This document shows, in pieces, positions 7,893-16,613 of a DNA stretch of 64,000 nucleotides. The stretch's first letter is position 1. The number at the start of each line of letters is the position of its first letter. Made by a program: the position numbers and the translations under genes. The DNA is taken from contig OX638375.1 in assembly GCA_951813575.1 (NCBI GenBank), forward strand, positions 2,743,042 to 2,807,041. Reading direction: 5' to 3'. The DNA comes from Candidatus Binatia bacterium (lineage in GTDB: Bacteria; Desulfobacterota; Binatia; UBA9968; JAJDTQ01). Below the pieces are notes generated by a model, which was not told the origin of the DNA, made no database searches, and worked only from the letters and a program-made list of their open reading frames with translations.

Positions 7893-9065
7893 GTGCTGCG
7901 CCGCGCGTTCGCGAACGGTCTTCTTGCGTGGCTCATGCTGATGTCGGCCTGGACCGGGGTTGCAGCCCAAGACCGGAACTTCTCGCAGTATCCGGGCTTC
8001 GCCGAGTACTTCGCCGCCAACCCCCCGGCGGGAGCCGCCGGGCCGGCCGACCAGGCGCTGGCCCGCCGCCACGCGCCCCGCTTCCACCTGCCCGCCGGCC
8101 ATGAGGGGCCCATCGATTTCTACCGCGACTACATCGCCCACGGTTACCTCGTGACCGGGGACGGCCTCCGCATCGACGGCCCCACCCCCGCGGATCTGAA
8201 CCGCTACCGTGACGACGTGCGGGCGGAGTTCACCCACGTGCCGGGCGGCGCCGAACCCCGCCCGCTGGTCTACGCCGCGGTGGAGCGCACCGGCCTGTGG
8301 GCGCCGCCGGAACCGGGACAACCGGCCGAAGAGTTCACCGTCGTCACCTATCACCTGGTGTTCCGGGTGAGCGGCCTGCCCGCGGCGTTGCCCCTGTACC
8401 AGGCCCTTCCGCTCCGGCTGGTGGCGGACCTCGATGACTGGCACCAGCTCGACCATTACACCGCCGCGTTCGTGGTGCTGGACGCAGGCGAGCGTCCTGT
8501 CGCCCTGACCCTCCAGCAGCACAACTACCTGCGCACTTACCTGGTGGGAGAGTCGGTGGAGCCTGGACCCGACGGGCGGTTCGACATCGATATCGCCATC
8601 CGCTCCAACGAGCTGTATCCGCACGTTCCGGAACGGACGGTGAGGCGTGCCGTGCGTTTCCTGGATTCAGACGCAAGGGCCTTCATGATGGGCTTCGGCG
8701 AGCGGCCGATGATGTCCGCGGACGACATCACCGATCCGGCGGGGACTGTCGGCTACGAGCTCGCATTTCTGCCCGGCGCCGATGCCTTCTATTCCTTCCA
8801 CGGCTTCCTCGGCGAGCGGCGGCGGTTGCCCGGCCGCGACGGCCCGCCGGGGGCGCGCTACAACACCCGGCCCGGACTCAAGCCGCTGCCGGCGCAGATC
8901 CTCGACGGCTACTGGCGCGAGGGTAACGAGGGCGACTGGGCACGCTACCGGCGCAGCCGGGAAAACAACTCCGGCCGCGCCGGCTTCGCCGGGGCGCAGG
9001 CAGAGGTGTTCCACGACAACCTCGCCTGTCTGCGCCACGAGCGGAGAGGTTGTGCGTTGCAGTAG
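7893..9065 (+). CDS. Secreted protein of unknown function
   Basis: This is a 390-residue protein with a signal peptide from the GTG at 7893 (LRRAFANGLLAWLMLMSAW, cleavage near GVAAQ). I do not recognise a family. The mature chain has a possible conserved block RHAPRFHLPAGHEGPIDFYR, then HLVFRVSGLPAALPLY, DDWHQLDHYTAAFVVL, and a PERTVRRAVRFLDSDAR region. It has many His, Asp and Tyr residues and only one cysteine pair near the C-terminus (CLRHERRGC). No membrane segment follows the signal. It stands alone between the Rieske gene and a toxin-antitoxin pair. It could be a periplasmic enzyme or binding protein; no function is claimed. Confidence 0.65.
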   Translation: MLRRAFANGLLAWLMLMSAWTGVAAQDRNFSQYPGFAEYFAANPPAGAAGPADQALARRHAPRFHLPAGHEGPIDFYRDYIAHGYLVTGDGLRIDGPTPADLNRYRDDVRAEFTHVPGGAEPRPLVYAAVERTGLWAPPEPGQPAEEFTVVTYHLVFRVSGLPAALPLYQALPLRLVADLDDWHQLDHYTAAFVVLDAGERPVALTLQQHNYLRTYLVGESVEPGPDGRFDIDIAIRSNELYPHVPERTVRRAVRFLDSDARAFMMGFGERPMMSADDITDPAGTVGYELAFLPGADAFYSFHGFLGERRRLPGRDGPPGARYNTRPGLKPLPAQILDGYWREGNEGDWARYRRSRENNSGRAGFAGAQAEVFHDNLACLRHERRGCALQ

Positions 9066-9214
9066 CTCCTCCGCATGAATCGACCTGCTGATCAGTGAAG
9101 GGACGCGAAACAGTGTCGCTCGTCGAGGAGCGATTGGCGGACTGACGTGTTTCCTCGCGCTTGAAACTTCGCAAGCATTTTGCTGGCATATTGTTGGCAC
9201 AGTGGAGGGATGTC

Positions 9215-9451
9215 ATGGGCAATTTGACTATCCGCAACCTTGACGACCAAGTCATCGAAAGGCTCAAGGTGCAGGCAAAAGCGAACCAGCGGTCGCTTGA
9301 AGGAGAAGTTCGCCATGTTCTCACGCAGTGGGTGGACCGCCTCGGCCATATTGCCGGGTTCCGCGAGCGGACGCGGACGCTCGTCTCTCTAACCGCTGGT
9401 ACAAGCCAAACCGACAGCGTCGAGTTGTTGCGTGAGGATCGTGATCGGTGA
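9215..9451 (+). CDS. FitA/VapB-type antitoxin
   Basis: This is a 78-residue ribbon-helix-helix protein. GNLTIRNLDDQVIERLKVQA is the classic FitA-like DNA-binding start, followed by KANQRSLEGEVRHVL. Such antitoxins bind the cognate PIN-domain toxin and repress their own operon. The ATG at 9215 is preceded by GGAGGG. Upstream, TGCTGGCA and TGTTGGCA (about 9178-9199) form a direct repeat that could be the operator. The gene overlaps the toxin start by 4 bases (GTGA), which indicates coupled translation. Confidence 0.8.
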   Translation: MGNLTIRNLDDQVIERLKVQAKANQRSLEGEVRHVLTQWVDRLGHIAGFRERTRTLVSLTAGTSQTDSVELLREDRDR

Positions 9452-9918
9452 ACCTGACGATTGATGCCAGCATCGTCATTAAGTGGTTCATCGCGGAGCC
9501 ACTATCCGACGAAGCACGTCTCTTGCTGGCCCGGCGCATACAGTTGCACGCTCCCGCTCTCGTACTGGCGGAGTTCGCCAACACGATTTGGAAGAAGGCA
9601 CGCCGAGGTGAGATCTCCCACCCGCAGCAGTACCTTGAGGAACTTCCTGGCTTGTCCGACGTCATCACGCTGCATTCAGGTGCGGACCTCACTGAGCGCG
9701 CCGCTCAAATTGCGATTGAGATCGACCATCCGATCTACGACTGTCTTTACCTTGCGTGCGGGGAAGCGACGAACTCCGACTTGATCACTGCAGACAAACG
9801 CTTCGCTGGCAGGGCGACCGAGCGGCTGGCTGGAGCCCGCATTCGCTACATTGGAACACCCGATGTTGCCGGGTGGATCGAAGCCATGGGGATCGCTCCG
9901 GTCATCGAGCAAAGCTAG
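9448..9918 (+). CDS. PIN-domain toxin (VapC/FitB family)
   Basis: This is a 156-residue predicted Mg-dependent ribonuclease. PIN acidic residues are visible in NLTIDASIVIKWF (Asp), LAEFANTIW (Glu), PIYDCLYLA (Asp) and LITADKRFA (Asp). The GTG start overlaps the antitoxin stop. The pair forms a type II VapBC/FitAB module that lies between the aromatic cassette and mgtE. Confidence 0.82.
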   Translation: MNLTIDASIVIKWFIAEPLSDEARLLLARRIQLHAPALVLAEFANTIWKKARRGEISHPQQYLEELPGLSDVITLHSGADLTERAAQIAIEIDHPIYDCLYLACGEATNSDLITADKRFAGRATERLAGARIRYIGTPDVAGWIEAMGIAPVIEQS

Positions 9919-10015
9919 ATCAAGGCCCTGGTGACCGCATATGACGCCTTCGCGGAAACCGCGAAGTTCGTTATCGACACGCTCTTTGCCGGGACCGAAG
10001 GGCCCCGTATCATGC

Positions 10016-10270
10016 GTGGTGAAGACCAAGACCGATATTAACTCTCCGCCTTACAGACGTCTTGTTGCCGCGATTGATAAGCTCAGCGACGAAGAGCGTA
10101 TCGATTTGTTGGCGCTTGGCTGGTTCGGCGCCGGGCTGTTCCCCAGTTGGCGGCGCAGCATCGAACATGCGGAGAAAACGTTTGCCCATTGGGACCCCCA
10201 CTATGCCGCCGGCTACGGGCGCCATTGGCAGGCTGGATACACGCGTGTGACGGCGAAACAGGCCAAGTAG
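10016..10270 (+). CDS. DUF3775-like small protein
   Basis: This is an 84-residue acidic/aromatic protein with the central block LVAAIDKLSDEERIDLLALG followed by WFGAG and an arginine/tryptophan-rich tail. The block resembles DUF3775 (a helical domain with a 'DEE..L.AL.W.G.G' pattern). The start is uncertain: tandem GTG codons at 10016 and 10019 fit the conserved part, and an ATG at 9941 would add 25 low-complexity residues. It sits 17 bases before a Phd-type antitoxin and 97 bases after a PIN toxin. Its role is unknown, although DUF3775-like genes can occur near toxin-antitoxin loci. Confidence 0.5.
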   Translation: MVKTKTDINSPPYRRLVAAIDKLSDEERIDLLALGWFGAGLFPSWRRSIEHAEKTFAHWDPHYAAGYGRHWQAGYTRVTAKQAK

Positions 10271-10287
10271 CTATACGGAAGGCTGCC

Positions 10288-10563
10288 ATGCATACAACAT
10301 ATTCGGCATCCGACGCCAAACGCCGGTTCTCGGAGGTCCTTCGGCAGGTACGCGATGGAAAGACGGTGACGGTTTCTTACCGGGGCAAGCCCGTCGCCGA
10401 GATTCGCGCCATCCGGGAGTCACCCGAGACGATGGAGGCACGGCTCGATGACCTCGAACAGCAAGGTATTTTGGTCGGTTCGGGCGAGCCCCGTCGGCCC
10501 ATGACGCCGATGGAACGGCGCCCCGGTGCTCTCAAGCGTTTTCTTGCCGAGCGTGGGGTATAG
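10288..10563 (+). CDS. Phd/YefM-type antitoxin without an adjacent toxin
   Basis: This is a 91-residue protein beginning TTYSASDAKRRFSEVLRQV, then VTVSYRGKPVAEIRAI, the Phd/YefM fold that binds DNA and a toxin. Its C-terminal half (GEPRRPMTPMERRPGALKRF) is the usual toxin-binding tail. The ATG follows GGAAGG. The next gene is mgtE on the other strand, so no PIN or RelE partner follows. It is either a solitary antitoxin or one whose toxin has been lost. Confidence 0.75.
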   Translation: MHTTYSASDAKRRFSEVLRQVRDGKTVTVSYRGKPVAEIRAIRESPETMEARLDDLEQQGILVGSGEPRRPMTPMERRPGALKRFLAERGV

Positions 10564-10596
10564 ACGTCCCGCACCACGGACACGGCCCGCCGTCTC

Positions 10597-10624
10597 CGTA
10601 GGAGTCCGTCACGGACCCCCTACG
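10597..10624. terminator. Hairpin between convergent genes
   Basis: CGTAGGAGTCCGT and CGGACCCCCTACG form an imperfect stem with a short loop between the antitoxin and mgtE, which converge here. It could end transcription from both sides. There is no T-run, so support is structural only. Confidence 0.3.
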
Positions 10625-12035
10625 CCTGAAGCGCCGTCGCCACGAGCAGGTACAACGTGGTGCCGAGCACGTCGTTGAAGGCGGTCACAAGCGGGCCGGC
10701 GGCCACCGCGGGGTCGCGGTCGAGCTTGTAGAAGATGATGGGCTGCAGGGTTCCGACGCAGGCGGCGGCGGTGACGGAGATGACCATGCCGATGAGGACG
10801 GCGAAGGACAGGTTCAGGATGTCGGGGCTGCCCATGTTGATGAGATAGCTGGCCGCCGCGGTGATGACGCCGCAGCCGGCGCCGAGGGCCAGGCCGGTGG
10901 CGGCTTCGCGGGCGATGACGGACAGGATGCGCTGAAAGGACAGGGTTCCCAGGGCGATGGCGCGCACCACCAGGGTGGACGATTGCAGCCCCACGGCGCC
11001 GGCGGTGGCGATGATGACCGGCAGGAACGCCGCCAGCAGCGCCATCTTCTCGAAGGTTTCCACGAAGACCTTGGAGATCACCAGGGCCAACACGAGCCCC
11101 AGCAGCACCGTGGTCAACACCCAGGCGAAACGTTCGCCGACGCGCTTGACCACGGAGTCGTGGGCCAGGTTGATGGACTCGCTCTCCACGCCGGCGATAG
11201 CGTAGATGTCCTTGCTGGCTTCCTCCTCGATGACGTCCACCACGTCGTCGATGGTGACCCGGCCCACGAGCCGGTCCTGCCCGTCCACTACCGGGACCGA
11301 GACGAAGTCGTACTTCTGCAGGACCCGGGCCACCTCGTCCTGGGGCATCTCCAGCGGCACCGAGATCACCGGACGGTCCATGATGTCGGCCACGGCTTCG
11401 TCCGGGCCCGCCAGCACCAGATAGCTCAGGGGCAGAACGCCGGTGACGTGTCTCTCCACGTTCACCACGAAGACGTCGTGGACCTCGGGCACGTCGTCGT
11501 GAGCCCGCCGTATAAGCCCGATGGCCTGCTCGACGGTGGCGTACTGCGGCACCGACACGTACTCCGTCTGCATGATGCCGCCGGCTGTGTCCGGGGGATG
11601 ATCGAGCAGGTCGCCGATCTCCTCCGCCAGCTCCGCCGGCATCTCGGCCAGGACCGTGGGGGTGCGCTCCTCAGGCAGGGTCTCGAGCAGGTCCGTGGCA
11701 TCGTCGGTGTCGAGTTCCTCCGCCAGGCCCGCCAGCTCCCGGTCCGAGAGGTTCGCCACCAGTTCGTCGCGCACCGACGGCGAAACCAGGCTCAATACCG
11801 CGGAGGCCGTTTCCGGGGGCAGCAGGCGGAACACCCGATGCCGCACCCTCGGCTCGTCGAGGGGGTCCAGCAGCTCGGCGATGTCGGCGGGGTGGGCGTC
11901 GGCCAGGAGCCGGCGCACGTCGTCGTAGCGGCCCAGCCCGGTCATCATGACGATGTTCTCGAGCGCCACGTCGCGCGGCAACCGGCCCGGAGATGCGTTT
12001 CCAGGCTGTTCCGGTGTGTCCGGAGTCGAATCCAT
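10620..12035 (-). CDS. mgtE: Magnesium transporter MgtE
   Basis: This is a 471-residue inner-membrane Mg2+ channel. An acidic N-domain of short helical repeats (about residues 25-150: RRLLADAHPADIAELLDPLD, LLETLPEERTPTVLAEM) is followed by two CBS domains (about 150-275: SVPQYATVEQAIGLIRRAHD; SVPVVDGQDRLVGRVTIDDV) and five membrane helices. The pore signature GAVGLQSSTLVVRAIALG is near residue 340. The start is set at the ATG 12033-12035, where the N-domain begins. The frame stays open far upstream on this strand, but that is the antisense of sthA. A hairpin lies in the divergent spacer with sthA. Cytosolic Mg2+ normally gates MgtE through the N and CBS domains. Confidence 0.92.
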   Translation of the reverse strand: MDSTPDTPEQPGNASPGRLPRDVALENIVMMTGLGRYDDVRRLLADAHPADIAELLDPLDEPRVRHRVFRLLPPETASAVLSLVSPSVRDELVANLSDRELAGLAEELDTDDATDLLETLPEERTPTVLAEMPAELAEEIGDLLDHPPDTAGGIMQTEYVSVPQYATVEQAIGLIRRAHDDVPEVHDVFVVNVERHVTGVLPLSYLVLAGPDEAVADIMDRPVISVPLEMPQDEVARVLQKYDFVSVPVVDGQDRLVGRVTIDDVVDVIEEEASKDIYAIAGVESESINLAHDSVVKRVGERFAWVLTTVLLGLVLALVISKVFVETFEKMALLAAFLPVIIATAGAVGLQSSTLVVRAIALGTLSFQRILSVIAREAATGLALGAGCGVITAAASYLINMGSPDILNLSFAVLIGMVISVTAAACVGTLQPIIFYKLDRDPAVAAGPLVTAFNDVLGTTLYLLVATALQA

Positions 12036-12083
12036 GGCGGTGAGTTGTTTATAGCTGCAACACGTTAAGATCGCATTAAATCT

Positions 12084-12111
12084 CTTGCGCTTGCCCGGAT
12101 AAAAGCGCAAG
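12084..12111. promoter_or_regulatory. Perfect 9-base inverted repeat in the mgtE/sthA spacer
   Basis: CTTGCGCTT and AAGCGCAAG are separated by 10 bases in the 150-base divergent spacer. It could be an operator or a hairpin in either 5' leader. Nothing in the sequence chooses between these. Confidence 0.35.
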
Positions 12112-12185
12112 GGATGGAAAACTAAAGGAGGCCTCGTTTCGCCATAATGGTGGGCGTCCGCAGTCGGGCGAAAGGGAGATGGACG

Positions 12186-13627
12186 ATGGCGAGATACGAC
12201 TACGACTTGGTTTGCATCGGCAGCGGCCCCGCGGGGCAGCGCGCCGCCGTCCAGGCTGCCAAGGTGGGGAAGAGGGTGGCGGTGGTGGAGAAGCAGCGCT
12301 TCGTCGGCGGCATCTGCATCGACAACGGAACCATCCCGTCCAAGACCTTTCGCGAGGCCGTCCGCCGGGTCTACTCGAGGCCCGGGCTGGAGGTGATGGA
12401 CCCGTTCGCCACCAGCGGCAGGAGCCGGCCCACCATGCAGCAGTTGGTAGGCCACGTGCACCGGGTGATCCAGCGGGAGATCTCGGTGGTGGACGATGCC
12501 CTCACCCGCAACGACGTCAAGATCCTGTACGCGCGCGGCGAGTTCGTCGACCCGCATACGATCCGGCTGGAGGCGGAGGGAGAGCGGCGCGTGATCACCG
12601 CGGACAAGGTCCTGGTCGCGGTAGGCACGCGGCCGGGCGAGCCCCGCGGCATGAAGCCCGACGGCCGGACGGTGATCACCTCGGACGACATCCTCGGCAT
12701 CGAGGAGCTGCCGCAGACCATGGCGGTGGTGGGCGCGGGCGTCATCGGCCTCGAGTACGCTTCCATGTTCGCGGCCCTGGGGGTGCGGGTCACGGTCATC
12801 GACGCGCGCGAACGCCCGCTGGAGTTCATGGACTACGAGATCGTCGACGAGTTGATGCACCAGCTCCGCAAGGCGACGTCACGTTCCGCTGCGGCGACGC
12901 CGTCGAAGAGGTGGAGATCGTCGAGACGCCGAAGCGGCAAGGATTGCTGAAGCTCCACTCGGGCAAGTTCCTGGTGGCCGACGTGACCCTCGTCTCCGCC
13001 GGCCGCCAGGGAGCGTCGTCCAACTTGAACCTCGAGGCGGTGGGACTCGAGGCCGACGAACGCGGCCGCCTGCACGTCGACGAGAACTTCAGGACGTCGG
13101 TGGAGAACATCTGGGCGGCCGGCGACCTCATCGGCTTCCCCGCCCTGGCCGCCATGTCCTCGGAGCAGGGCAGGCTGGCGGCCTGCCGCATGTTCGGCGT
13201 GGATGCGGAACCTATCGGCCACCACTACCCCATCGGCATTTACGCCATCCCCGAGCTGTCCTCGGTGGGGGCCACGGAAGAGGAGCTGACGAGCCAGAAG
13301 GTTCCTTACGAAACCGGGGTGGCGCGCTACAAGGAGATCTCCCGCGGCATCATCCTCGGCGACGACTCCGGCATGTTCAAGATGCTGTTCCACCGCGACG
13401 ATGGTCGCCTGCTGGGCTGCCACTGCATCGGCAGCGGCGCCACCGAGCTCATTCACGTGGGGCAGGCGGTGCTGGGGCTGGGCGGAGGACTGGACTATTT
13501 CCTGAAGACCGTTTTCAATTATCCGACGCTGGCCGAGTGCTACAAGACAGCGGCCTTCCACGCCGCCAACAAGCTCGCGTTGATCAGCCAGGCCAAGACG
13601 TTCATCGACGGGAACGGCAACGCCTGA
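12186..13627 (+). pseudogene. sthA: Soluble pyridine nucleotide transhydrogenase, frameshifted
   Basis: This is an FAD flavoprotein of the disulfide-reductase superfamily that exchanges hydride between NADPH and NAD+. It has the FAD fold GSGPAGQRAAVQAAKVG, the SthA-type site GGICIDNGTIPSKTF (a single cysteine, as in SthA rather than lipoamide dehydrogenase), the NAD(P) fold GAGVIGLEYASMFAALG, and the C-terminal AAGDLIGFPALAAMSSEQG and FNYPTLAECYKTAA. The ATG at 12186 follows AAAGGGAGA. At about 12873-12880 the frame changes: MHQLRK in one frame, DVTFRCGDAVEEV in the next. The span is one base short of a multiple of three, so a one-base deletion explains it. Either a broken gene or a base-calling error; the rest of the protein is pristine. 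Confidence 0.85.
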
Positions 13628-13655
13628 CGCCTCGCGTGGCGATCGCCGGTCGCCC

Positions 13656-14414
13656 CTACGCGTTGTCGCGCGTTGTCAGGCAGGCGTTGAGGATGTCTCC
13701 GTGGAGGTCCACCGCGGTGAGGCCACAGTAGTCGAGGTCGTAGCCGGCGCGCACTTCGATGCCGTCCTGTAGCAGCCGTTGCAGCACCAGGCGCCGGAAA
13801 CTGCCATGGCCCATGACGCCGTCCTCGTGCTCCTTCAGGTCGGCCTCCTCGTGGGTGGAGAAGTAGACCGCCTGCTCGGGGGTGAGGCCGTAGTGGGTGG
13901 TCAGGGCCTTGAAGAACTCCGCGGACCAGTACCCGGTCTGCTCCTCGGTGGCTCCGGCCGCGTAGAACTCGGCAACCGTTCCCTCCCAGAGGATCGTCCG
14001 CTTGAAGTCGATCTTGGCGCGGAACTCGGCCAGCATCGGGTCCAGGTAGACCTCGTCTTCCGCGATCCCCAGGGCCTTGGCGGTCTCCAGCACCACGTGG
14101 ATGTGTCCCGGCGGCTCGGGATGGAGCAGTTCGTCGGCGAGCTTCCGGGCCATGGGCGCCATCAGGTCGCGGTTCCGGCGGAAGAAGGCGATGTGCCTGT
14201 GGTAGGACGCCGCCTCCACCGTGTTGATCTCGATGGTGTACGACGCCCAGTTCTTGAAGAACGTCCGCAGCGCGGGGCGCGGCAGCCGGCCCTCCATGAG
14301 CCGGCTCATGAAGGGCGACTCCGTCACCCGCTCGCGCCACCGCTGCGCCACCTTCCGGTAGTGTTCGTCCACACGGGCCTTGGCCTCGGCGGGTTTCATT
14401 GCGGGGATGATCAT
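13656..14414 (-). CDS. TenA/PqqC-like haem-oxygenase-fold protein
   Basis: This is a 252-residue all-helical protein related to PqqC/TenA-type enzymes and the iron-containing redox family. Conserved pieces are MEGRLPRPALRTFFKNW, TVEAASYHRHIAFF, TEEQTGYWSAEFF, TPEQAVYFSTHEEADLKEHE and YDLDYCGLTAVDLHG. The E/H pairs spread over the helices match the di-iron or cofactor-less active site of that fold. It heads no PQQ or thiamin operon here. It is followed upstream on the same strand by a MaoC and CaiB set, so it may serve that catabolic block. It converges with sthA. The exact reaction is unknown. Confidence 0.6.
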   Translation of the reverse strand: MIIPAMKPAEAKARVDEHYRKVAQRWRERVTESPFMSRLMEGRLPRPALRTFFKNWASYTIEINTVEAASYHRHIAFFRRNRDLMAPMARKLADELLHPEPPGHIHVVLETAKALGIAEDEVYLDPMLAEFRAKIDFKRTILWEGTVAEFYAAGATEEQTGYWSAEFFKALTTHYGLTPEQAVYFSTHEEADLKEHEDGVMGHGSFRRLVLQRLLQDGIEVRAGYDLDYCGLTAVDLHGDILNACLTTRDNA

Positions 14415-14430
14415 GGAGGTTCCGATCCTT

Positions 14431-14889
14431 TCAACTCCGGGAGGGCAGGACCAGCGTGCACCGGCCCGTCAGTATCTGCCGCCCCTCCTGGTTGGCGCCT
14501 TCCAGCTCGCACACGATCCACGGCTCTTCGGGGTCGCCGCTCTTCTTGGTAGCCCGCGCGGTGAAACGCATGGTGTCGCCCTCGAAGGTGGAATAGGTGT
14601 GCCGGATGCCGAGCTTTCGCAGCCGGCCGCGTGGGCCTGACCAGTCCGTCAGCATGCGCATCAGCAGCGCCTGCCGGTAGGCGCCGCTGGCGATGAAGGT
14701 GCGGAGGCCGGCGTGCTCCCGCACCCAGTCGCGGTCATAGTGGAGCTGTTGCGTGTTCTCCTGGAGGCCCGCCCAGCGCACGGTGTCGATGACGGTCAGG
14801 GGCCCGAACTCCCGGGTCACCAGTTGGGCGCCCGGCTGGACGTCCTCGAAGAACTTGTCTTCGGCCACGGTTGTGTTTGCGGCGGTCAT
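14431..14889 (-). CDS. MaoC-like hot-dog hydratase/dehydratase
   Basis: This is a 152-residue single hot-dog domain protein: FFEDVQPGAQLVTREFGPLT at the start, then a dehydratase-like core LHYDRDWVREHAGLRTFIAS and GRLRKLGIRHTYSTFEGDT. MaoC proteins hydrate enoyl-CoA esters or dehydrate hydroxyacyl-CoA, often as pairs. A second MaoC gene is at 16041-16565 with a CaiB gene between them, so the two halves may form one heterodimeric hydratase acting on a CoA ester made by the CaiB enzyme. The expected Asp/His pair is not fully convincing. Confidence 0.65.
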   Translation of the reverse strand: MTAANTTVAEDKFFEDVQPGAQLVTREFGPLTVIDTVRWAGLQENTQQLHYDRDWVREHAGLRTFIASGAYRQALLMRMLTDWSGPRGRLRKLGIRHTYSTFEGDTMRFTARATKKSGDPEEPWIVCELEGANQEGRQILTGRCTLVLPSRS

Positions 14890-14925
14890 GTTTGTTCGTT
14901 CCTGGTCGCGCTTGCGCCGGCGACG

Positions 14926-16038
14926 TCAAACGGCGCCGGTCTCCAGCAGCTCCCGACGTTCCGCCTCGGAGTAGCCCAGCTCCGCCAGGACCTCCGCGTT
15001 GTGTTCCCCCAGCGTGGGCGCGGGTCTCATCTCCTGGCCCCGCACCCGGGCGACGGCGCCGCGCGGGAACGGGATGCGCCCGAAGCGTGGATCATCCTCT
15101 TCGGTGAGATATCCCCGCGCCATGAGCTGCGGATCCTGGGTCAGGTCCAGCGGCGTCGAGACCGGCGACGACGGGAACCGCCGCCGCTGCCCCTCCTCGA
15201 CGATCTCCGACTTGGTGAACTGCCGGGACCAGGCCAGCACCCGGTCCATGATGAAGTCCTTCTTCTCGCGCTGCGCGTCGTCCGACGCCAGGGAGGGGTC
15301 GGCCATGAGCTCGGGGTCCCGGACCCATTCCATGAACTTCTCCCAGCGGCCGGGCCGGTTGATCTGGCTCACCACCCAGTGGCCGTCCTTGCACGGCAGC
15401 GCTCCGGAGATGGCGGTGATGGTGCCGCGGTTGCCCCGCCGCTCGGTCCGGGTACCGGAGAACGTGTACTCGACCATGGCCTGCTCGACGAAGGTTTCCA
15501 GACAGTCCTGCATGGAGACCCGGACGCGTTGGCCCTGTCCGGTGCCCTGGAGCACGTGAAGGGCGGCGGCGGTGGCGACGGCCGCCTGGATGCCGGTGGC
15601 CAGATAGATCATGTGGCCGCCCAGCAGCGTGGGCCGGCCGTCCCGTTGTCCGGTCAGGGAGAGCAGGCCGGAGCGGGCATAGGCGCACAGCTCGTCCGCT
15701 TCCTCCTCGACGTCGGTCCACACGAGACCTGTCTTTGCCGCGTCGTGGTCCATGGGGAGCGGCCGGCTGGTCACCACGGCGTCGGCCGTCCGCACCAGCG
15801 CCAGGAACACCTGCCATCCCGCGGGAGATTTCAGATCGAGGGACACACTCCGCTTGCCCGCGTTCAGGAAATGGTGGAAAGCCCCCTGTTCCGGGTCGGC
15901 GGCGTCTCCCAGGAACGGTCCGGTCCGGCGCACCGCGTCACCGCCCGGAGCGTCGATGCGGACGACGTCATGGCCCGACTCCGCCAGGAGCCGCGCGGCA
16001 TAGGCGCCAGCCAGGTGTCCGAAGTCGAGGATGCGCAA
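14926..16038 (-). CDS. CaiB/BaiF family CoA-transferase (type III)
   Basis: This is a 370-residue family III CoA-transferase, which moves CoA between acyl-CoA and a free acid. Conserved features are RILDFGHLAGAYAARLLAES at the start, VRIDAPGGDAVRRTGPF, SVSLDLKSPAGWQVFLAL and the glycine-rich GLLSLTGQRDGRP. The usual catalytic Asp region (about residue 165) falls in the QAAVATAAALHVLQGTG stretch and is hard to place by eye. The start is set at TTG 16036-16038, two bases after the MaoC stop; upstream codons in this frame are antisense noise. The tight spacing indicates translational coupling with the MaoC gene at 16041. Confidence 0.78.
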   Translation of the reverse strand: MRILDFGHLAGAYAARLLAESGHDVVRIDAPGGDAVRRTGPFLGDAADPEQGAFHHFLNAGKRSVSLDLKSPAGWQVFLALVRTADAVVTSRPLPMDHDAAKTGLVWTDVEEEADELCAYARSGLLSLTGQRDGRPTLLGGHMIYLATGIQAAVATAAALHVLQGTGQGQRVRVSMQDCLETFVEQAMVEYTFSGTRTERRGNRGTITAISGALPCKDGHWVVSQINRPGRWEKFMEWVRDPELMADPSLASDDAQREKKDFIMDRVLAWSRQFTKSEIVEEGQRRRFPSSPVSTPLDLTQDPQLMARGYLTEEDDPRFGRIPFPRGAVARVRGQEMRPAPTLGEHNAEVLAELGYSEAERRELLETGAV

Positions 16039-16040
16039 GC

Positions 16041-16565
16041 CTACTCCCTCACCGCCGGTTCCGGGAACAGCGCGACGGTGTGCCGCCGGGTGAACATCAG
16101 TTCGCCCTCTCCGTTGCGCACCTCCTCCAACTGCGTCACGTAGATTCCCACGCCCATCTTCCCCTTCCGGGCCGTGATGTCGACGATCTGGCTCTGACAT
16201 GAAAGGGGTTCGCCCAGGTGGACCGGCTTCAGCCACTCGGTCTCGCTACCCGCGTTGCGCACGTTGGTATAGGCGGCGGGGACGGGAAGCTGACGACGCA
16301 CGTCGAGGGTGGCCCCTTTCCCTTCTTCCGGCTCCTTGAGGCTGAAGGGCGTCCAGCCCACCAGGATGGGCGGCAGGAGTCGCCCCTGGTAGCCCGCCGA
16401 GCGGGCGAAGCCGTCGTCCAGCCAAAGCGGATTGGCATCGCCGGTGGCGTCCACGTAACGGCGCACGTCCGAGGCGCTCAGGATCTCCAGGGAACGCACC
16501 GGGCCTCTTTGGCCGATACAGCGGCGGAGCTCGTCGGTGATGATGGTTTCGGCGGATTGGCTCAT
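16041..16565 (-). CDS. MaoC-like dehydratase, N-terminal-type hot-dog protein
   Basis: This is a 174-residue hot-dog protein. VRSLEILSASDVRRYVDATG and DANPLWLDDGFARSAGYQGR are the start of FAS1-like/MaoC dehydratase domains, and FTRRHTVALFPEP closes it. The ribosome site is weak. It ends TAG two bases before the CaiB start. It probably pairs with the MaoC protein at 14431-14889 or acts alone on a CoA ester. It lies 49 bases downstream of another CaiB gene on the same strand. Confidence 0.7.
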   Translation of the reverse strand: MSQSAETIITDELRRCIGQRGPVRSLEILSASDVRRYVDATGDANPLWLDDGFARSAGYQGRLLPPILVGWTPFSLKEPEEGKGATLDVRRQLPVPAAYTNVRNAGSETEWLKPVHLGEPLSCQSQIVDITARKGKMGVGIYVTQLEEVRNGEGELMFTRRHTVALFPEPAVRE

Positions 16566-16613
16566 ATGAACCGCAGTGTCGTGAGTATCGCGTTCGGATC
16601 GGGCCGGGGGCGC

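Noticed and set aside
9931-10041. A small GTG-started frame of 36 codons (TAYDAFAETAKFVIDTLFAG onward)
   Set aside because: Composition looks coding-like, but it has no clear ribosome site, overlaps the DUF3775-like gene and matches nothing I know.
12036-12860. A possible N-terminal extension of MgtE by about 275 codons
   Set aside because: It is antisense to sthA and lacks any domain; the MgtE N-domain starts at the ATG at 12035.
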